From assembly GCA_013180605.1 (NCBI GenBank), contig QBUL01000183.1:1-45421 (forward strand): a stretch of 45,421 bases of DNA, written 5' to 3'. Below the pieces are notes generated by a model, which was not told the DNA's origin, did not search any database, and saw only the letters and a program-made list of their open reading frames with translations. This DNA is from Candidatus Methanophagaceae archaeon GoMg1. Lineage in GTDB: Archaea > Halobacteriota > Syntropharchaeia > Alkanophagales > Methanospirareceae. Positions 1-9,601 of the stretch are shown one piece after another. Position 1 is the stretch's first letter. Each line of letters begins with the position of its first letter. The position numbers were made by a program, and so were the translations under genes.

Positions 1-89
1 TGTTACTGGAATTGTCGGTTAGATTTTTAGTGCACCAAATCTATACTGGTCCCAATAAATTACTATTCCTCTCGTTTTATGATTCCTTC

Positions 90-1178
90 TTAAGTCTCTA
101 TCTCCCCCAACCAACACACCGGGTCCTCAGCCAAATAATCACCCGAAGTGGCATACGCCCTTGACCTGCACCCACCACATATTTGCTTGTATTTGCAAGT
201 TGCACACTGCCCTTTCACTTTTCTCGCCCGCAACGCCTTAAACATCTCAGAATCCCTGACAATGTCCAAAAAACCGTCCTCCCTTATATTGCCCGCTTTT
301 GCTGGCAGATATGCACATGGAGTTACGTCACCATTAGGAAATATGTGAAATCGAGTGATACCCGCCGTGCAGCCGGTGAATTCGATCCCATCCCCACGGT
401 CCACAAGTTCATTGTCCAGCAGATAAGCCCAATACTGCGGATTGCATATCGGTTTAAGCCATACATTTACGTCCTTTTGCTTTATCGTCACATCTTCAAA
501 GAACTTCATGTTCTCTGCCGTGGATAAACAAGCATCGGAAATCTGCTTTCCTCGACCCACAGCAATCAAATAAATAAGATAGATTCGCCACAGACTCAAA
601 TCGTCTGCAAGCTTGATTATTTTTGGTAGCTCACCGTAATTATCTCTCGTGACCATCGTGAAAAGTTGAGTTGCAAGCCCTACATCTCCACATGCTTTCA
701 TCCCTCGCAGCACGTCTTCAAAAGCGCCATTAACTCCCCGGAGGTCATCATGCGCGTTTCCTATCCCATCAATGCTCATCGCGGCACGTTCCAAACCCGC
801 TTTCTTTAACTTTTCCGCAACTTCCTTCGTTATCAGTGTCCCGTTCGTCGCCATCACAACCTGCATGTCGAAAGATGATGCATATTCGATGAGGTCATAG
901 ATGTCGTCACGCAGCAAAGGCTCGCCACCCGTGAATGCGAACTTGACGTGTCCAAGTTTAGCTGCTTCTTCGATGATACCAAATCCCTCTTCTGTCGTAA
1001 GCTCCTCTCCACTCACTTCGGCAATCGAGCAGTGTTTACACCTCAGGTTACATCTCTTCGTGACTGCCCACACGACCTCGCCGGGCAAATAACTGAAACA
1101 GCCCGTACCAACCGCATCGTTTGCAAATGTTTCGTCTTTATGCTTCTCTATCCAGTTTCTTAATTCTCCTGCTGACAT
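90..1178 (-). CDS. Radical SAM/SPASM domain protein (AhbD/NirJ/PqqE-like group)
   Basis: CNLRCKHC radical SAM motif, TGGEPLLR, C-terminal SPASM-type cysteines CATCKYKQICGGC. Confidence 0.85.
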   Translation of the reverse strand: MSAGELRNWIEKHKDETFANDAVGTGCFSYLPGEVVWAVTKRCNLRCKHCSIAEVSGEELTTEEGFGIIEEAAKLGHVKFAFTGGEPLLRDDIYDLIEYASSFDMQVVMATNGTLITKEVAEKLKKAGLERAAMSIDGIGNAHDDLRGVNGAFEDVLRGMKACGDVGLATQLFTMVTRDNYGELPKIIKLADDLSLWRIYLIYLIAVGRGKQISDACLSTAENMKFFEDVTIKQKDVNVWLKPICNPQYWAYLLDNELVDRGDGIEFTGCTAGITRFHIFPNGDVTPCAYLPAKAGNIREDGFLDIVRDSEMFKALRARKVKGQCATCKYKQICGGCRSRAYATSGDYLAEDPVCWLGEIET

Positions 1179-1277
1179 TTTTAATCCGTATCTATATCCA
1201 TATCCTCATCCCTGCCCTTAATTTGTTAGCTATGTTTTACTCTGGTTCTCTCTAATATGTATATATACTCATTTATG

Positions 1278-1308
1278 TTCATATCCAATAGTGGATAGAA
1301 CATATCAC
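1278..1308. promoter_or_regulatory. Shared palindromic operator, copy 1, upstream of the radical SAM gene
   Basis: TTCATATCCAATAGTGGATAGAACATATCAC next to a TATA-like run (GTATATATAC on the + strand, ~1258-1270); matches copies at 9548 and 12060. Confidence 0.65.
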
Positions 1309-1332
1309 AAAGAAACAGAAATATGAATATGT

Positions 1333-2142
1333 TTAAGGAAAAAGGATGTCTAAGGGCGGTTTAGCAAAAAATCCTGCTCGTTCCGCCATCCTGTAGAGTT
1401 TATCGTGCGCTTTTACAACTTCTTCGGGCATTTCATACGTGTATTTATTCACGTACATCAGTGCGAATTTCTTGACCAGCTCCTTATCCGCACCTCTTGA
1501 ATATTTCATTGCATACTGCATCGCTTCTTCTACATTGTCCAGCGCATACTGAATGCTTTCTCGCATAAGCACAAGAAATTCACGTTGCATCCCTTCGGGA
1601 ATATCCCGTTTTATGGCGTTAATGCCAAGAGGCAAAGGCAGCCTCGTTTTCTCATGCCACCACCCCCACAAGTCAAGTATTTTTACAAGACCGTGCTGTG
1701 CGTAGGTTATCTGACCTTCGTGGATTACCACTCCTGCATCCACGTCCCCTCGCTTCACCGCGGGGATAATCTCATCAAATCGCATTTCAACCGGCTGGAA
1801 GTCATCAACTGCCAGCTTTAACAGCAGGTTCGCAGTGGTGTATTTCCCGGGCACGGCAATACTTTTCCTTTCCGGATCCATTTCCCTGTTCGCAACAACT
1901 ACCGGACCATATCCGTCCCCTACACTTGCACCGGCAGACAAAATCCGATACTGCGAATGGAGAAAAGCATAAGCGTGGGCTGAGAGCGCTGTGACGTCTA
2001 ACTCGCCTCTAAAAGCTCTTTTGTTCAGCTTTTCGATGTCTTCAACTACTTGTTTTATTTCAAAATTGGCGGTGATTTTACCGCTTAGCAGTCCATAGAA
2101 CATGAATGCGTCATCTGCATCTGGTGTGTGTGCTATAATCAT
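1333..2142 (-). CDS. mqnD: 1,4-dihydroxy-6-naphthoate synthase (MqnD family)
   Basis: MIIAHTPDADDAFMFYGLLSG N-terminus and periplasmic-binding-like fold typical of MqnD; other mqn genes are in the window. Confidence 0.8.
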   Translation of the reverse strand: MIIAHTPDADDAFMFYGLLSGKITANFEIKQVVEDIEKLNKRAFRGELDVTALSAHAYAFLHSQYRILSAGASVGDGYGPVVVANREMDPERKSIAVPGKYTTANLLLKLAVDDFQPVEMRFDEIIPAVKRGDVDAGVVIHEGQITYAQHGLVKILDLWGWWHEKTRLPLPLGINAIKRDIPEGMQREFLVLMRESIQYALDNVEEAMQYAMKYSRGADKELVKKFALMYVNKYTYEMPEEVVKAHDKLYRMAERAGFFAKPPLDILFP

Positions 2143-2373
2143 GGTTTAGTAATATTGAGCAAGAATATAAAAAGGTTCTGAAAAGTTTTAAATATTAAAA
2201 ATTCTGATGTTGAAATAGGCTGAGCATAATGAGGAATAAGCTTCTGCCAAAGGGAGGGGTGTACGAAGTAAATTTTGGATATCATTCTAAAATGGGTGGA
2301 TATACGACACTGATGTGTGATATACCGAAGTTTTAAGGTGCGAGTTCTCTCCGCTTTAGTCAACCTTTTAATT

Positions 2374-2445
2374 TATATAAACCTTTGCTTTTTGTTCGGA
2401 AAATCCGAACGTTTTCGGTAGTTTTATCAGGGGTTTGAACGATAC
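2374..2445 (+). promoter_or_regulatory. Duplicated promoter/operator block, copy 1
   Basis: tatataaacctttgctttttGTTCGGAaaaTCCGAACgttttcggtagttttatcaggggtttgaacgatac; differs from 3939-4010 at one of 72 positions; palindrome at 2394-2410. Confidence 0.8.
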
Positions 2446-2501
2446 GATTAGTGAGTGCCGAGGAGGGGCGCGATGATAGAAGTACCCAAAAAATTTAGGG
2501 G

Positions 2502-3467
2502 GTGAAATGGAAAAAAATGGAATTAACAGTGAAGAAGAAAGGGTTTGCGGTTTTGTTTGTAGGTGTGCTGATATTGAGCAGTACGATAGGGGTAGTAAAT
2601 GCATATGATTCACCGATAGAAACTTGGACAAAGAAAGACTCTGCCCGTGCACATACAGGATATGAGTGGATTAACGCATATACCGCCAGCTCGGTGGGAT
2701 ATTTCGGAGCTCCTTGGAACCCCGTGAGAGAAGCTTATGAATATAACTTTAGAATAACTGGGGTTGGAGAGACAAGAGACGATGATGGAAATCCAGAAGA
2801 GCTTTGTAGAATTCAGGCTGTACAAATTAAAGAGACCGTTAATAAGGGGCATCAAGCGATATGGACAAGCACGGATAAACGTTACATAGGAGCATGGCCA
2901 CACAGTGGTACGAATGCGGACTATTACGATGCAGCTTATGCAGTTGCTTCCCTTGCGATAAGTGCAATAAACTCTTATGCCGGCTTTGCGTTGTCCGCCA
3001 TCAGTTTCGTAGCAGCACTCTTAAGTGCTTGCGATGACAAACAAGATGGAGAAACAGTGTGGCGCGAATGGGATTATTCCCCCGACCAGACAGATGTTGG
3101 TCACTGGTTCTGGTGGCTTCATGATGTAGACCCGAATCAGGAAGTTGAGTTTACTGTAGATGATTATTTGTTTGGACCGGGATACGAAATGGTAGCTGTT
3201 GGATGGACATTCGTTTGTACTACTCCAGGCCCTCCGGGAAAAATGTCAGCGGCTGAGATGGAGAAGTATGGTATAGAGAAGATCCCCCTAAACGAACTCA
3301 AAAAACGTGCTGATGAGCTCCATATAGCACCTGAAACAGTTGAAGAACTATTGAAACATGGAGAGCCGCTATATTACGCTCACAACTTGCCTGTTGTAGC
3401 AATTCCACATCAACCCGAACCGCCAGTCTTCTTTCCTAAAATAGTTGAAAAATTAGGCGAAAAATAA
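2502..3467 (+). CDS. Secreted protein of unknown function with N-terminal signal peptide
   Basis: KKK + hydrophobic segment GFAVLFVGVLILSSTIGVVNAYD; start may be GTG 2502 or ATG 2517. Confidence 0.7.
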   Translation: MKWKKMELTVKKKGFAVLFVGVLILSSTIGVVNAYDSPIETWTKKDSARAHTGYEWINAYTASSVGYFGAPWNPVREAYEYNFRITGVGETRDDDGNPEELCRIQAVQIKETVNKGHQAIWTSTDKRYIGAWPHSGTNADYYDAAYAVASLAISAINSYAGFALSAISFVAALLSACDDKQDGETVWREWDYSPDQTDVGHWFWWLHDVDPNQEVEFTVDDYLFGPGYEMVAVGWTFVCTTPGPPGKMSAAEMEKYGIEKIPLNELKKRADELHIAPETVEELLKHGEPLYYAHNLPVVAIPHQPEPPVFFPKIVEKLGEK

Positions 3468-3518
3468 AACAATGTTCAAGGGACAAAAACATCCAAAAAT
3501 TTTTCTTTTTTTTCTTTT

Positions 3519-3905
3519 TTATATCGCAGTCACACTTTTGCTTATCTTTTCGATCCAGTCTAGTGTAGTTTGATTCTTCTCTTCTTTTATAAACTTCACT
3601 GTCTCATTGTTTAAATCTATGCCGATTCTGTATATTTTTCCTCCTATTGAAGGGAATAATTCTACGTAAGTTTCGTTCCATATTATTCCAGATGGTACAG
3701 AAACCGGTTTTCCGCCAGCCAATTCCTGCACTCTCTCATCTTTTAAAGCTATTTCTCTCGCCTTTTGTCCCCAATCTATTCTTTCTACTTCAGGCGTATT
3801 GTTAGTCTCTTGTGTGTGATTTAGCAGCTTTACTCCAAGCATGCTTGTGCCAATTATACCAATAATAATCAATATCGCTATGAAATAGAAAGTTCTGGTA
3901 CTCAT
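3519..3905 (-). CDS. Small single-TM anchored protein, PepSY-like C-terminal region possible
   Basis: N-terminal TM TFYFIAILIIIGIIGTSMLGV then a soluble domain; codes on the strand opposite its neighbours. Confidence 0.55.
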   Translation of the reverse strand: MSTRTFYFIAILIIIGIIGTSMLGVKLLNHTQETNNTPEVERIDWGQKAREIALKDERVQELAGGKPVSVPSGIIWNETYVELFPSIGGKIYRIGIDLNNETVKFIKEEKNQTTLDWIEKISKSVTAI

Positions 3906-3938
3906 TTTTCACTTCTTTAAACTGATAGTGTGAGCGGA

Positions 3939-4010
3939 TATATAAACCTTTGCTTTTTGTTCGGAAAATCCGAACGTTTTCGATAGTTTTATCAGGGGTT
4001 TGAACGATAC
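3939..4010 (+). promoter_or_regulatory. Duplicated promoter/operator block, copy 2
   Basis: 71/72 identity to 2374-2445; palindrome GTTCGGAAAATCCGAAC at 3959-3975. Confidence 0.8.
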
Positions 4011-4050
4011 TATCCTTAAGTGAGCGGCGATAAGCGGCGCTATATAAATG

Positions 4051-4070
4051 CCTAAAAATTTTAGGAGGTG
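4051..4070 (+). promoter_or_regulatory. Perfect inverted repeat overlapping a Shine-Dalgarno-like sequence
   Basis: CCTAAAAATTTTAGG (4051-4065) overlaps AGGAGGTG (4063-4070); related imperfect copy CCCAAAAAATTTAGGGGGTG upstream of 2502. Confidence 0.5.
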
Positions 4071-4083
4071 AAATAAAAAAGAG

Positions 4084-5285
4084 ATGAAAATGAAACAAAT
4101 GTATAAAAATTTAAAAGCTATTGTCCCAGTTGTCCTTGTATCCGTTTTGGTACTGCTGGGGGCGTTTGCAGTTGTGAATGCTCAAGGACAAGACGACGGT
4201 ACAAACCCTGCGAAAGGACTATTGTTTGATGCACAAGTATATGCATCAAATATGAATGTTAGTGTTGACGAAGCTATCCTCCGATTCCAACTTCAAGACA
4301 TTGCAGGGGACTTGGATGCGGAACTGACCACAAATGAGACAGAAACCTTTGCTGGACTTTGGATTGAGCACACTCCGGAATTCCGCGTTGTTGTGCAGTT
4401 TACTCGCGATGGTGAGGAGACAATGAAACCATATCTGAAAAAGTACCCAGAGTTTGCCGACATTGTTGAAGTGCGCAACACTGCAAAAGTGTCTTTAGCT
4501 GACCTCCAAAGGGCTCAAGCCATGGCTATATCTTCTGCCCGTGCTTTAGATATACCTGTAGAGTCAGACATCAATGTATTTAATAACAGTGTTGAGTTGT
4601 ATATGACTAAATCTGATAGGAGCCGATTCGATGACGCTTTGCAAAGAAATGAGATACAATTACCTGATAAAGTTAGAGTGATTACGGTTGAAGCTGAAGC
4701 AATGGGAATACTCGAAGCCGACATTTATGGTGGTCTCCCATTGAGTACCTGCACAAGTGGTTTTTCGGTAAAGGAAGGTATCACTAAAGGCATCACAACA
4801 GCCGGTCACTGCTCAAATACCAAGTCATACAACGGTAACAATCTACCATTTCAGAGCGAAAACTGGGCGGGTAGCTATGATATTCAGTGGCACACTGCAC
4901 CAGGGTACACTGTGACGAATAAAATACGATGGTGGAGTGATGTACCACACGTGACATCACCGCGACGAAAAGTCGAAGTAGCCAAGCAATTGGTAATTAT
5001 GTTTGCAAGTATGGTAAGACCAGCCATTATACATGTGGTTACATCAGTTCTAAGAACTTCAAGCCAACCGTTCCAAACGCTGAAGCGACTTATATTCGGG
5101 TTGACAACACAGCCGGCTATGATGATCTTTCTTCTGGTGGAGATAGCGGCGGTCCCTGGTTCTTAAGTAACACTGCGTATGGAACACATCACGGCGCACC
5201 TACTGCTGATCCAAATGATGCCGTCTATATGGCAGTCAACTATGTAGAGTCCGGACTTGGCGTCAGTGTGATGACATCCCCGTAA
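4084..5285 (+). pseudogene. Streptogrisin/alpha-lytic-type S1 serine protease preproprotein, frameshifted near 4942
   Basis: Signal peptide, long prodomain, TAGHC and SYDIQW in frame 1; after one frame change DITATKSRSSQAIGNYVCKYGKTSHYTCGYISS...SSGGDSGGPWF...MTSP* continues to the TAA at 5283-5285. One inserted base in 'gatgtacc' (gat ggt acc) restores DGTTRDITATK. Confidence 0.85.
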
Positions 5286-5326
5286 TTTAGTAGAAAAAAC
5301 AAGAGAAACAATAATTAAAACACAGT

Positions 5327-5355
5327 GAGAGGTATATTCTCTCCTTTTTATTTTT
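5327..5355 (+). terminator. Hairpin plus T-tract terminator-like element
   Basis: GAGAGgtataTTCTCTC followed by T-rich sequence just 3' of the protease. Confidence 0.5.
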
Positions 5356-5384
5356 TATTATTAAAATAGTATTAAAAATTCAAA

Positions 5385-5831
5385 ATGAATCTAAAATTAA
5401 AAGTATTGATGATTGAAATAATTATGTTGTCAATATTGGTTAGTGGATGCGTTGAAAAACCACCGCAAAATGGTGACTCTGTCAATACTTCATCGTCTGC
5501 TCCTTTTTTTCCAGTGCAAAAGGATCCAAACCCTACCACTTACATGGATGCCCTATTAGTTGGTGAATTAGTACTAGAAGATGGTTGTCTCCGCGTGGAT
5601 GATCATTTGCTTGTATGGCCACATGGTTTTTCAGTAAGCATTGAAGATGGAGTAATCCTGATCATTGATGACAACGGTCAACCTATAATGCGTGTTGGAG
5701 ATAAAATCAAACTTGGCGGAGGTGGCGGTGAAATGCCCCATGAACATATAGCAAAATATTCTGCAGAGTTGCCGAGTGATCGTTGTTCAGGACCTTACTG
5801 GATTGTCGGAGAGGTGATAACAAGTGATTAA
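5385..5831 (+). CDS. Putative lipoprotein of unknown function
   Basis: N-terminal hydrophobic segment with lipobox LVSGC. Confidence 0.65.
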   Translation: MNLKLKVLMIEIIMLSILVSGCVEKPPQNGDSVNTSSSAPFFPVQKDPNPTTYMDALLVGELVLEDGCLRVDDHLLVWPHGFSVSIEDGVILIIDDNGQPIMRVGDKIKLGGGGGEMPHEHIAKYSAELPSDRCSGPYWIVGEVITSD

Positions 5832-5837
5832 AAGCCA

Positions 5838-5870
5838 GGGAGAGGTATGTTCCTCTCTCTTTTAATTTTT
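5838..5870 (+). terminator. Hairpin plus T-tract terminator-like element
   Basis: GGGAGAGGtatgttCCTCTCTC followed by TTTTAATTTTTATTTT; similar to 5327-5355. Confidence 0.5.
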
Positions 5871-5935
5871 ATTTTAAAATCCCAACAAAAGGGCTATTAA
5901 TAAAAATATAAAATGGAAGGATAAATTTATTCAAC

Positions 5936-6430
5936 ATGAAAGATGAAATAGCACTTGATAAGAAAACTCTTGGCGTTCTATCATCAGATACGAGAGCAAA
6001 TATCCTCAAAAGTCTTGATATAAGGCGTATGACGGTAAGTGAGCTATCAAGAAGGTTAAATCTTCCTAAATCCACGATTCACGAAAACTTGGACAGATTG
6101 ATTGATACGGATTTGGTGAAGAAGAACGATAATGGGAACAAATGGATATACTACGAGCCAACAGAAAAAGGAAGAAGGCTGCTTCATCCATGTGAAATGA
6201 CAAAGATAATAATCCTTCTTTCTTCCGCGGCACTCAGCTTTGTTGGAGGGATTATTGAGATGTATTGGTTTATCAAAAGCACTTTTCCAGAATCAAAAGA
6301 AGAAGAAGAGATTGTGTCTCTCTACGAACCAGAGTATTTAATCTTCGGCGTGATTTTGCTCTCGCTTGGCGTTCTATTTTTGTATTTGGCTTTCCGCATG
6401 CGAAAGGTTAAAAAGGAAACGAGGAAGTAA
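5936..6430 (+). CDS. Winged-HTH (ArsR/MarR-type) regulator with two C-terminal TM helices
   Basis: LGVLSSDTRANILKSLDIRRMTVSELSRRLNLPKSTIHENLDRLIDTDLVKK, then two hydrophobic segments. Confidence 0.8.
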   Translation: MKDEIALDKKTLGVLSSDTRANILKSLDIRRMTVSELSRRLNLPKSTIHENLDRLIDTDLVKKNDNGNKWIYYEPTEKGRRLLHPCEMTKIIILLSSAALSFVGGIIEMYWFIKSTFPESKEEEEIVSLYEPEYLIFGVILLSLGVLFLYLAFRMRKVKKETRK

Positions 6431-6577
6431 ATTCAATCAAAAGAGCAGAAGCAGATGAAAGTAAAGGTTTACAATGCGATAAAGGAAGGTGGATTTGTTT
6501 TTAGGACTGTCACGACAAAAGTCACTTCGCAAACACGCACACTGTCATATAACATTCCTACCATCATCCGATTATCA

Positions 6578-7678
6578 TCACAAAACCTCATACCCCGTAT
6601 TCCTCTGTGCTACCGGTCTACCAACCGATTTCACCGCTTTAACAATATCCTCCACCTTCGCAGGTTTGTACTCCTTCCCCGCCGCAGTTACCACATTCTC
6701 CTCAAGTATCGTACCCCCGAAATCATTCGCACCGAAAAACAGCGCCAGTTTATCCACCTCAAAATCCTGCGTGAGCCACGAAGCCTGAATGTTCTTTACG
6801 GAATGCAGAACAATCCGTGCAATCGCTAACACCTGCAAATATCGCGTTGCCGATACCGGCTCCTTTATAATGTCGTATAGCTCCGTGTTCTTCGGTTGAA
6901 ACGTCCACGGTATAAAAGCAGTAAACCCTTTCGTTTTGTTCTGCAAATCGCGTATCCTGAAAAGATGTTCAACGATGTCTTCGTTGTGTTCAATATGCCC
7001 AAACATCATTGTTGCCGTTGTTTTCATTCCCATTCCGTGTGCGGTCTCCATTACTTCAATCCAACCGTCAGCGCTGACCTTATTTGGGCTGATAACATTT
7101 CGTACTCTATCGCTCAGTATCTCCGCACCGCCGCCCGGCAGAGAATCAAGCCCCGCTTCCCTCAGCCGTTCCAGCGTTTCTCGTATGCTTAGCCCTTCGT
7201 TCCGCGCAATGAAATATATCTCTGGTGGCGATAGGCTGTGAAGCTGTACGCCAGGGAATTTGCGTTTTATCGTGGAAAACAAATCCTCAAACCATTCAAT
7301 ACGGATTTCCGGCGTCAGTCCACCTTGAATGAGGATTTGCGTCCCGCCTACATCAACCGTTTCCTTAACCTTCCTCAATATCTCTTCCTTGCTCAAAATA
7401 TAGCTTTCTTCTTCGCTTTTAGCGTAAAAGGCGCAGAATTTGCATCTCGATACGCACCGGTTCGTGTAGCTTATGTTTCTATCAACAACGAATGTCACAA
7501 GCTCTCCACACTTCGTTCTCCTTATTTCATCTGCTATTCCGCCAATAACAGGTAAAGGCAGTTCAAATAGATGCAACGCCTCTTTAAAACTCAAATCCGC
7601 ACCTGCATGGTTCTTTTCCACATAATCCTTACATTCAAAGTAATCCGTATTCATAGCACTTCTCCTCGAACAGTTCAA
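6578..7678 (-). CDS. mqnC: Cyclic dehypoxanthinyl futalosine synthase (MqnC) family radical SAM enzyme
   Basis: CVSRCKFCAFY radical SAM motif, PGGGAEILSDRVR, AIARIVLHSVKNIQASW; next to MqnA and MqnE. Confidence 0.8.
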   Translation of the reverse strand: MNCSRRSAMNTDYFECKDYVEKNHAGADLSFKEALHLFELPLPVIGGIADEIRRTKCGELVTFVVDRNISYTNRCVSRCKFCAFYAKSEEESYILSKEEILRKVKETVDVGGTQILIQGGLTPEIRIEWFEDLFSTIKRKFPGVQLHSLSPPEIYFIARNEGLSIRETLERLREAGLDSLPGGGAEILSDRVRNVISPNKVSADGWIEVMETAHGMGMKTTATMMFGHIEHNEDIVEHLFRIRDLQNKTKGFTAFIPWTFQPKNTELYDIIKEPVSATRYLQVLAIARIVLHSVKNIQASWLTQDFEVDKLALFFGANDFGGTILEENVVTAAGKEYKPAKVEDIVKAVKSVGRPVAQRNTGYEVL

Positions 7679-8435
7679 GCCCTCTCCTCTCTTTCGCGCC
7701 TATCTGATACGTGAGCGTGTTGAAATACTCGCGGAGGAACTTCACGGGCATCCCGAACTTCTTCGCCGCTTCCGCCACAACTACTTCGGCATTCCTCTTT
7801 CCCCACGCGATTGATTCCATAACTTCCTTGTTCACCTCACTCATATCCCGCTCTTTCCTTGATACGGCAATTCCAAAAACCATCGGATAGCCCGTTAAGT
7901 CATGCCACTCCTCGCCTAAGTCCATAACAACTCTGTACTTCATCCTCGCCTTGATTGCTTCGTCACCAATAACGAGTGCATACGTGCTGTGCTTGAGTAA
8001 TTCGCTTGCTTTACTTTCATCCACGAGCACAATCCGGTTTTTCTTTTTCCGCCCCCTCACCTTTTCCCGCAAAATAATCTTGAGTAGATTGAGCGATGTT
8101 AGTGTTTGATTTGTTACTGCAATACCTCCGTTATCCTCGTCGTATGCTTTAAATTCTTTGCTAAAGCTTTCTTTTCTAAAGAAATGTTTAACGACAACAA
8201 CACTTAATACTCTGCTTTTCGAGGCGATGCAGAACTCATAGCTTCTTAATTTATCCTTGTTTTTGATATAATAGAACGAAGGCACGGGAGCGAAATCTAC
8301 TTCTCCTTTTTCAAACATTTCTACAAGCTTTCTTGGTGACCCTTCGGTCGGCCTCTCGCCTCTCTGCTCAAGCCAGTAATAGGGTAAGAAGTTATTCACG
8401 AACCCGAATTTGCCTATCTTTATCGTTGTGTTCAT
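7635..8435 (-). CDS. mqnA: Chorismate dehydratase (MqnA) family
   Basis: IGKFGFVNNFLPYYWLE... VDFAPVPSFYYIKN; operonic with mqnE and mqnC. Confidence 0.8.
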   Translation of the reverse strand: MNTTIKIGKFGFVNNFLPYYWLEQRGERPTEGSPRKLVEMFEKGEVDFAPVPSFYYIKNKDKLRSYEFCIASKSRVLSVVVVKHFFRKESFSKEFKAYDEDNGGIAVTNQTLTSLNLLKIILREKVRGRKKKNRIVLVDESKASELLKHSTYALVIGDEAIKARMKYRVVMDLGEEWHDLTGYPMVFGIAVSRKERDMSEVNKEVMESIAWGKRNAEVVVAEAAKKFGMPVKFLREYFNTLTYQIGAKERRGLELFEEKCYEYGLL

Positions 8436-8440
8436 GTTAC

Positions 8441-9487
8441 TTACGAATACACCTTCAGGATATTGTAAAATGTATCTCGTTCCGCCGGTATCTTGTTAGC
8501 GCCATTCACAATGCTCAGAACCTTTTTTGTCGTAAGCATAAGCGGTGTTTTAGCTCCTGCTGCATGTGTAATCCTTTCCTCCATAAGTGTTCCGTCTAAA
8601 TCATTCGCACCGTAATTCAAAGCGACTTGAGCAAGTTTCTCGCCGAGTGCAACCCAGTAAGCCCTTATGCTCTTAAAATTCCGCAGAACTATTCTTGAAA
8701 CCGCAATCGTTTTGAGGACATCCATAGGATCCGTTTTTTCTTCTACAAGCCCCAACGCATTGAGTTCAGTGTTTTCAGGATAGAAAAGAAGAGGGATAAA
8801 GGAGACAAAGCCACCTGTCTGTTCCTGTAACTTCCAGAGCTTGTATAAATGAGCAGCGCGGTGTTCTGGCTTTTCAATATGCCCAAAGAGCATCGTGGCA
8901 TTGCTCTTTATTCCAAGGCGATGTGCAATCGCCATTATCCGAAGCCATTCATCCGCTTTTATTTTGTTCGGGCAGATGACTTTTCGTATCTCATTAGCCA
9001 GAATCTCCGCTCCACCGCCGGGCATTGCTTGCAGTCCCGCATCTTGCAGCCTTGATAGTACTTCCTCAACGCTCATTCCCTCAACCTGCGCGATGAAGTG
9101 AATTTCAGTGGCTGTCAACGCTTTGATGATAACGTGTGGGTATCTCTTCTTTATCTGCCCGAAAATCTGCTCGAAGTATTCTATGCCTATCTCAGGATTG
9201 AGTGAACCGACAATATGAAGCTCAGTAGCACCTATTTTTACTGCAGCCGCAACCTTCTCAAGCACCACCTCAATGCTCATAAAATAGGCATCGCTATCCG
9301 CAGCATCACGGTAAAAGGCGCAAAGGGGGCATTTTGAGACGCATATATTCGTGTAGTTTATATGCCTGTTAATGACGAACGTGACGATATTTCCATTCGC
9401 CCGATTGATGTAATCTGCAAACGTTCCGAGCTCATGTGTGTCCCGTTTAAAAAGCTCTTCAATCCTTTCTGGTGTCCATTCATCCAT
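8441..9487 (-). CDS. mqnE: Aminofutalosine synthase (MqnE) family radical SAM enzyme
   Basis: CVSKCPLCAFYRD, MPGGGAEILANEIRKVICPNK. The ORF track begins at 9586, but the TATA-like element near 9525-9535 favours the ATG at 9487. Confidence 0.8.
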   Translation of the reverse strand: MDEWTPERIEELFKRDTHELGTFADYINRANGNIVTFVINRHINYTNICVSKCPLCAFYRDAADSDAYFMSIEVVLEKVAAAVKIGATELHIVGSLNPEIGIEYFEQIFGQIKKRYPHVIIKALTATEIHFIAQVEGMSVEEVLSRLQDAGLQAMPGGGAEILANEIRKVICPNKIKADEWLRIMAIAHRLGIKSNATMLFGHIEKPEHRAAHLYKLWKLQEQTGGFVSFIPLLFYPENTELNALGLVEEKTDPMDVLKTIAVSRIVLRNFKSIRAYWVALGEKLAQVALNYGANDLDGTLMEERITHAAGAKTPLMLTTKKVLSIVNGANKIPAERDTFYNILKVYS

Positions 9488-9547
9488 TTTCGACGTTTTC
9501 GATAATTTACTTCTTTTATTCCACTTGTATATACCTACCCCTTTATG

Positions 9548-9579
9548 TTCATATTCAATAATGAATATGACATAATCAC
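9548..9579. promoter_or_regulatory. Shared palindromic operator, copy 2, upstream of mqnE
   Basis: TTCATATTCAATAATGAATATGACATAATCAC; TCATATTCA/TGAATATGA are perfect 9-bp arms. Confidence 0.7.
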
Positions 9580-9601
9580 GGTTCAATCTAAACTGAATAT
9601 A

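Noticed and set aside
2139-2363. Minus-strand ORF upstream of mqnD as a gene
   Set aside because: AT-rich intergenic sequence, no domain or convincing start context.
6896-7555. Plus-strand ORFs opposite mqnC (6896-7192, 6936-7241, 7238-7555)
   Set aside because: Antisense to a well-supported mqnC gene, with skewed composition and no recognisable domains.
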